Shown piece by piece: positions 62,942-64,000 of a stretch of 64,000 nt of DNA (the stretch's first letter is position 1; each line of letters starts with the position of its first letter). A program made the translations under genes and the position numbers. Source of the stretch: Ignavibacteriota bacterium. GTDB taxonomy: Bacteria > Bacteroidota > Ignavibacteria > Ignavibacteriales > Melioribacteraceae. The notes below the pieces were generated by a model, which did no database searches, had not been told where the DNA came from, and saw only the letters and a list, made by a program, of their open reading frames with translations. The stretch spans positions 62,001-126,000 of the forward strand of contig PAAX01000023.1 of assembly GCA_002698995.1 (NCBI GenBank). The letters run 5' to 3'.

Positions 62942-63766
62942 ATGTTTTCATTAAAAAGAATGGAGGATATTTATGAAACTGCCAAAGGTAAATCTGAATC
63001 TCCTCATCGACATAATTATTATGCAATTATATGGCCGACGAAATCAGCAGCCGGATTTCATCTAATTGATTTTAATAAATATCCGATAAAAGAAAACGGG
63101 ATATTCTTTATAAGACCGGGACAAGTCCATCAATTAAGCAGTAAAGAAAAACCATTTGGATTTGTACTTCTATTTACGCATGAATTTTTGCAGAAATCCA
63201 ATATAGATAATAAGTTCATCGAAGATCTCAAAATATTTAATTCATATCTATACAATGAACCGTTATTTATTGATGATATTAAAGCAAAGAAACTGCTTTC
63301 ATTTATTTATTCTATTGAAGAATCAAATAAAAGTTTGAATCAATTCAGAGATGAAATAATAGGATCATACTTAAAATTATTTTTGATTGAATGCACTTCC
63401 GTATGTGATGCGGATATTGTTAGAGATGAATCAGACAAATCAAAATTGATTACTGATGAATTTAAAAAATTAGTAGAACAGAAATTTTGTAAAGAACATA
63501 AAGTAAAGTTTTACGCTGATAAATTAGTAATTTCAGGCGGACACTTAAATCACACTATTAAAAGTGAACTTGGCTTGACGGCAAAGGAATATATACAGCA
63601 AAGAATAATACTTGAAGCAAAACGCATACTGCTGTATTCAGATTTTAATGCAAAGGAAACAGCTTTTGAATTGGGATTTATTGATCCGCATCATTTCAGT
63701 AAATTTTTTAAGAATCAAACCAATCAAAGTATTACTGAATTTATTCAGAATAACTTTCAGCAATAA
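62942..63766 (+). CDS. AraC-family transcriptional regulator
   Basis: A 274-residue regulator. An N-terminal cupin-like sensor domain (HRHNYYAIIWPTKSAAGFHL, FIRPGQVHQLSSKEKPFGFV, about 20-90) is followed by an AraC helix-turn-helix pair at the C-terminus (VKFYADKLVISGGHLNHTIK and AKETAFELGFIDPHHFSKFF). It is divergent from the SGNH/kynU pair (98-bp gap) and lies 97 bp before a dioxygenase-like gene, either of which could be its target. Confidence 0.9.
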   Translation: MFSLKRMEDIYETAKGKSESPHRHNYYAIIWPTKSAAGFHLIDFNKYPIKENGIFFIRPGQVHQLSSKEKPFGFVLLFTHEFLQKSNIDNKFIEDLKIFNSYLYNEPLFIDDIKAKKLLSFIYSIEESNKSLNQFRDEIIGSYLKLFLIECTSVCDADIVRDESDKSKLITDEFKKLVEQKFCKEHKVKFYADKLVISGGHLNHTIKSELGLTAKEYIQQRIILEAKRILLYSDFNAKETAFELGFIDPHHFSKFFKNQTNQSITEFIQNNFQQ

Positions 63767-63863
63767 ATCTTCATTTTTTACATCACAATATTGAATTTTT
63801 CCATTTAGAGATTACGTTACTATTATAAATTGGATACCAAGTATTAATAAATAGGAAAGTAAA

Positions 63864-64000
63864 ATGGAAAACAAAATAAATGGTTTACACCACATAACAG
63901 TTTTGGCAAGTGATCCACAACAGAATTACGATTTTTACACAAAAGTAATGGGGATGAGATTCGTTAAGAAAACAGTAAACTTTGATGCACCTGATGTTTA
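63864..64000 (+). CDS. VOC-family protein, possible ring-cleaving dioxygenase, N-terminal part (cut by window edge)
   Basis: ATG 63864 has AGGAAAG just upstream and opens MENKINGLHHITVLASDPQ, then QNYDFYTKVMGMRFVKKTVN. The HHITV start and FYTKVMGMRFVKKTV are those of glyoxalase/dioxygenase-fold (VOC) proteins, nearest to the quinone or ring-cleaving dioxygenase type. Only 45 codons are in the window. It lies downstream of the AraC regulator. Confidence 0.75.
   Translation, partial: MENKINGLHHITVLASDPQQNYDFYTKVMGMRFVKKTVNFDAPDV

Noticed and set aside
1-64000. tRNA, rRNA, integrase or prophage genes
   Set aside because: I read the intergenic gaps for tRNA-like arms and the frames for phage or integrase motifs and saw none; a dedicated RNA search would be needed to exclude small RNAs.

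Overview
The window is AT-rich, gene-dense bacterial chromosome. Its gene content points to the Ignavibacteria (Bacteroidota/Chlorobiota group). Supporting signs are a PorV/PorQ-type barrel next to a large secreted protein with a T9SS-like C-terminus, GldA/GldF/GldG-like genes, a GWxTD protein, a NagB-like/PIG-L fusion, a fused E1 alpha-beta dehydrogenase, LptE and MlaEFD (so a diderm envelope), and RAYT/REP-type repeats. This placement is an inference from content; there is no rRNA or other phylogenetic marker that I could compare.

Region by region. (1) 1-3.8 kb: the end of a sensor kinase cut by the window edge, its LuxR-type response regulator and a NagB-like/PIG-L fusion. (2) 3.9-12.2 kb: a secreted M28 peptidase, then a minus-strand operon (ABC ATPase, permease, GldG-like protein, DUF4340 protein, MORN-like repeat protein) and a second minus-strand pair (SDR, rpiA). 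(3) 12.3-36.7 kb: an almost unbroken plus-strand run of housekeeping and envelope genes with many overlaps: a 49-residue membrane protein, miaB, a SPOR protein, a sigma-54 activator, lptE, a frameshifted GT2 glycosyltransferase, aag, GT9, cdsA, rimO, GWxTD, a PfkB kinase, a TamA/BamA-like barrel, a UbiA-type prenyltransferase, rnhB, yraN, mlaEFD and uvrA. (4) 36.8-43.07 kb: an accessory, repeat-rich region holding a CBS protein, a small lipoprotein, a DUF6261-like protein, a phased direct-repeat array with a 41-42 bp period, a RAYT transposase with a REP palindrome inside its coding sequence, one intact and two broken lipoprotein paralogues, and four kinds of palindromic or direct repeat. (5) 43.07-52.2 kb: glmM, then a TonB-receptor-like barrel, a 1180-residue secreted protein and a PorV-like protein. 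(6) 52.3-60.9 kb: nth, an EamA transporter and a complete 2-oxoacid dehydrogenase/lipoate block (lpd, lipB, fused E1, E2, lipA). (7) 60.9-64 kb: kynureninase and an SGNH hydrolase on the minus strand, an AraC regulator, and the start of a VOC dioxygenase cut by the edge.

The most unusual signals are all in or near region 4. The upstream region of the DUF6261-like gene carries six good copies (plus one weak) of a near-palindromic AT-rich core at intervals of 41 or 42 bp, about four helical turns. The adjacent RAYT gene carries a 28-bp REP-like palindrome in frame. A 227-bp segment containing a lipoprotein start, its leader region and a perfect palindrome is duplicated 1.55 kb away. Two genes (GT2 at 17.0 kb and a lipoprotein at 41.3 kb) read as single proteins only if one base is changed in a homopolymer-rich tract. 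These are sequencing errors, true mutations or slippage sites, and sequence alone cannot separate the three.
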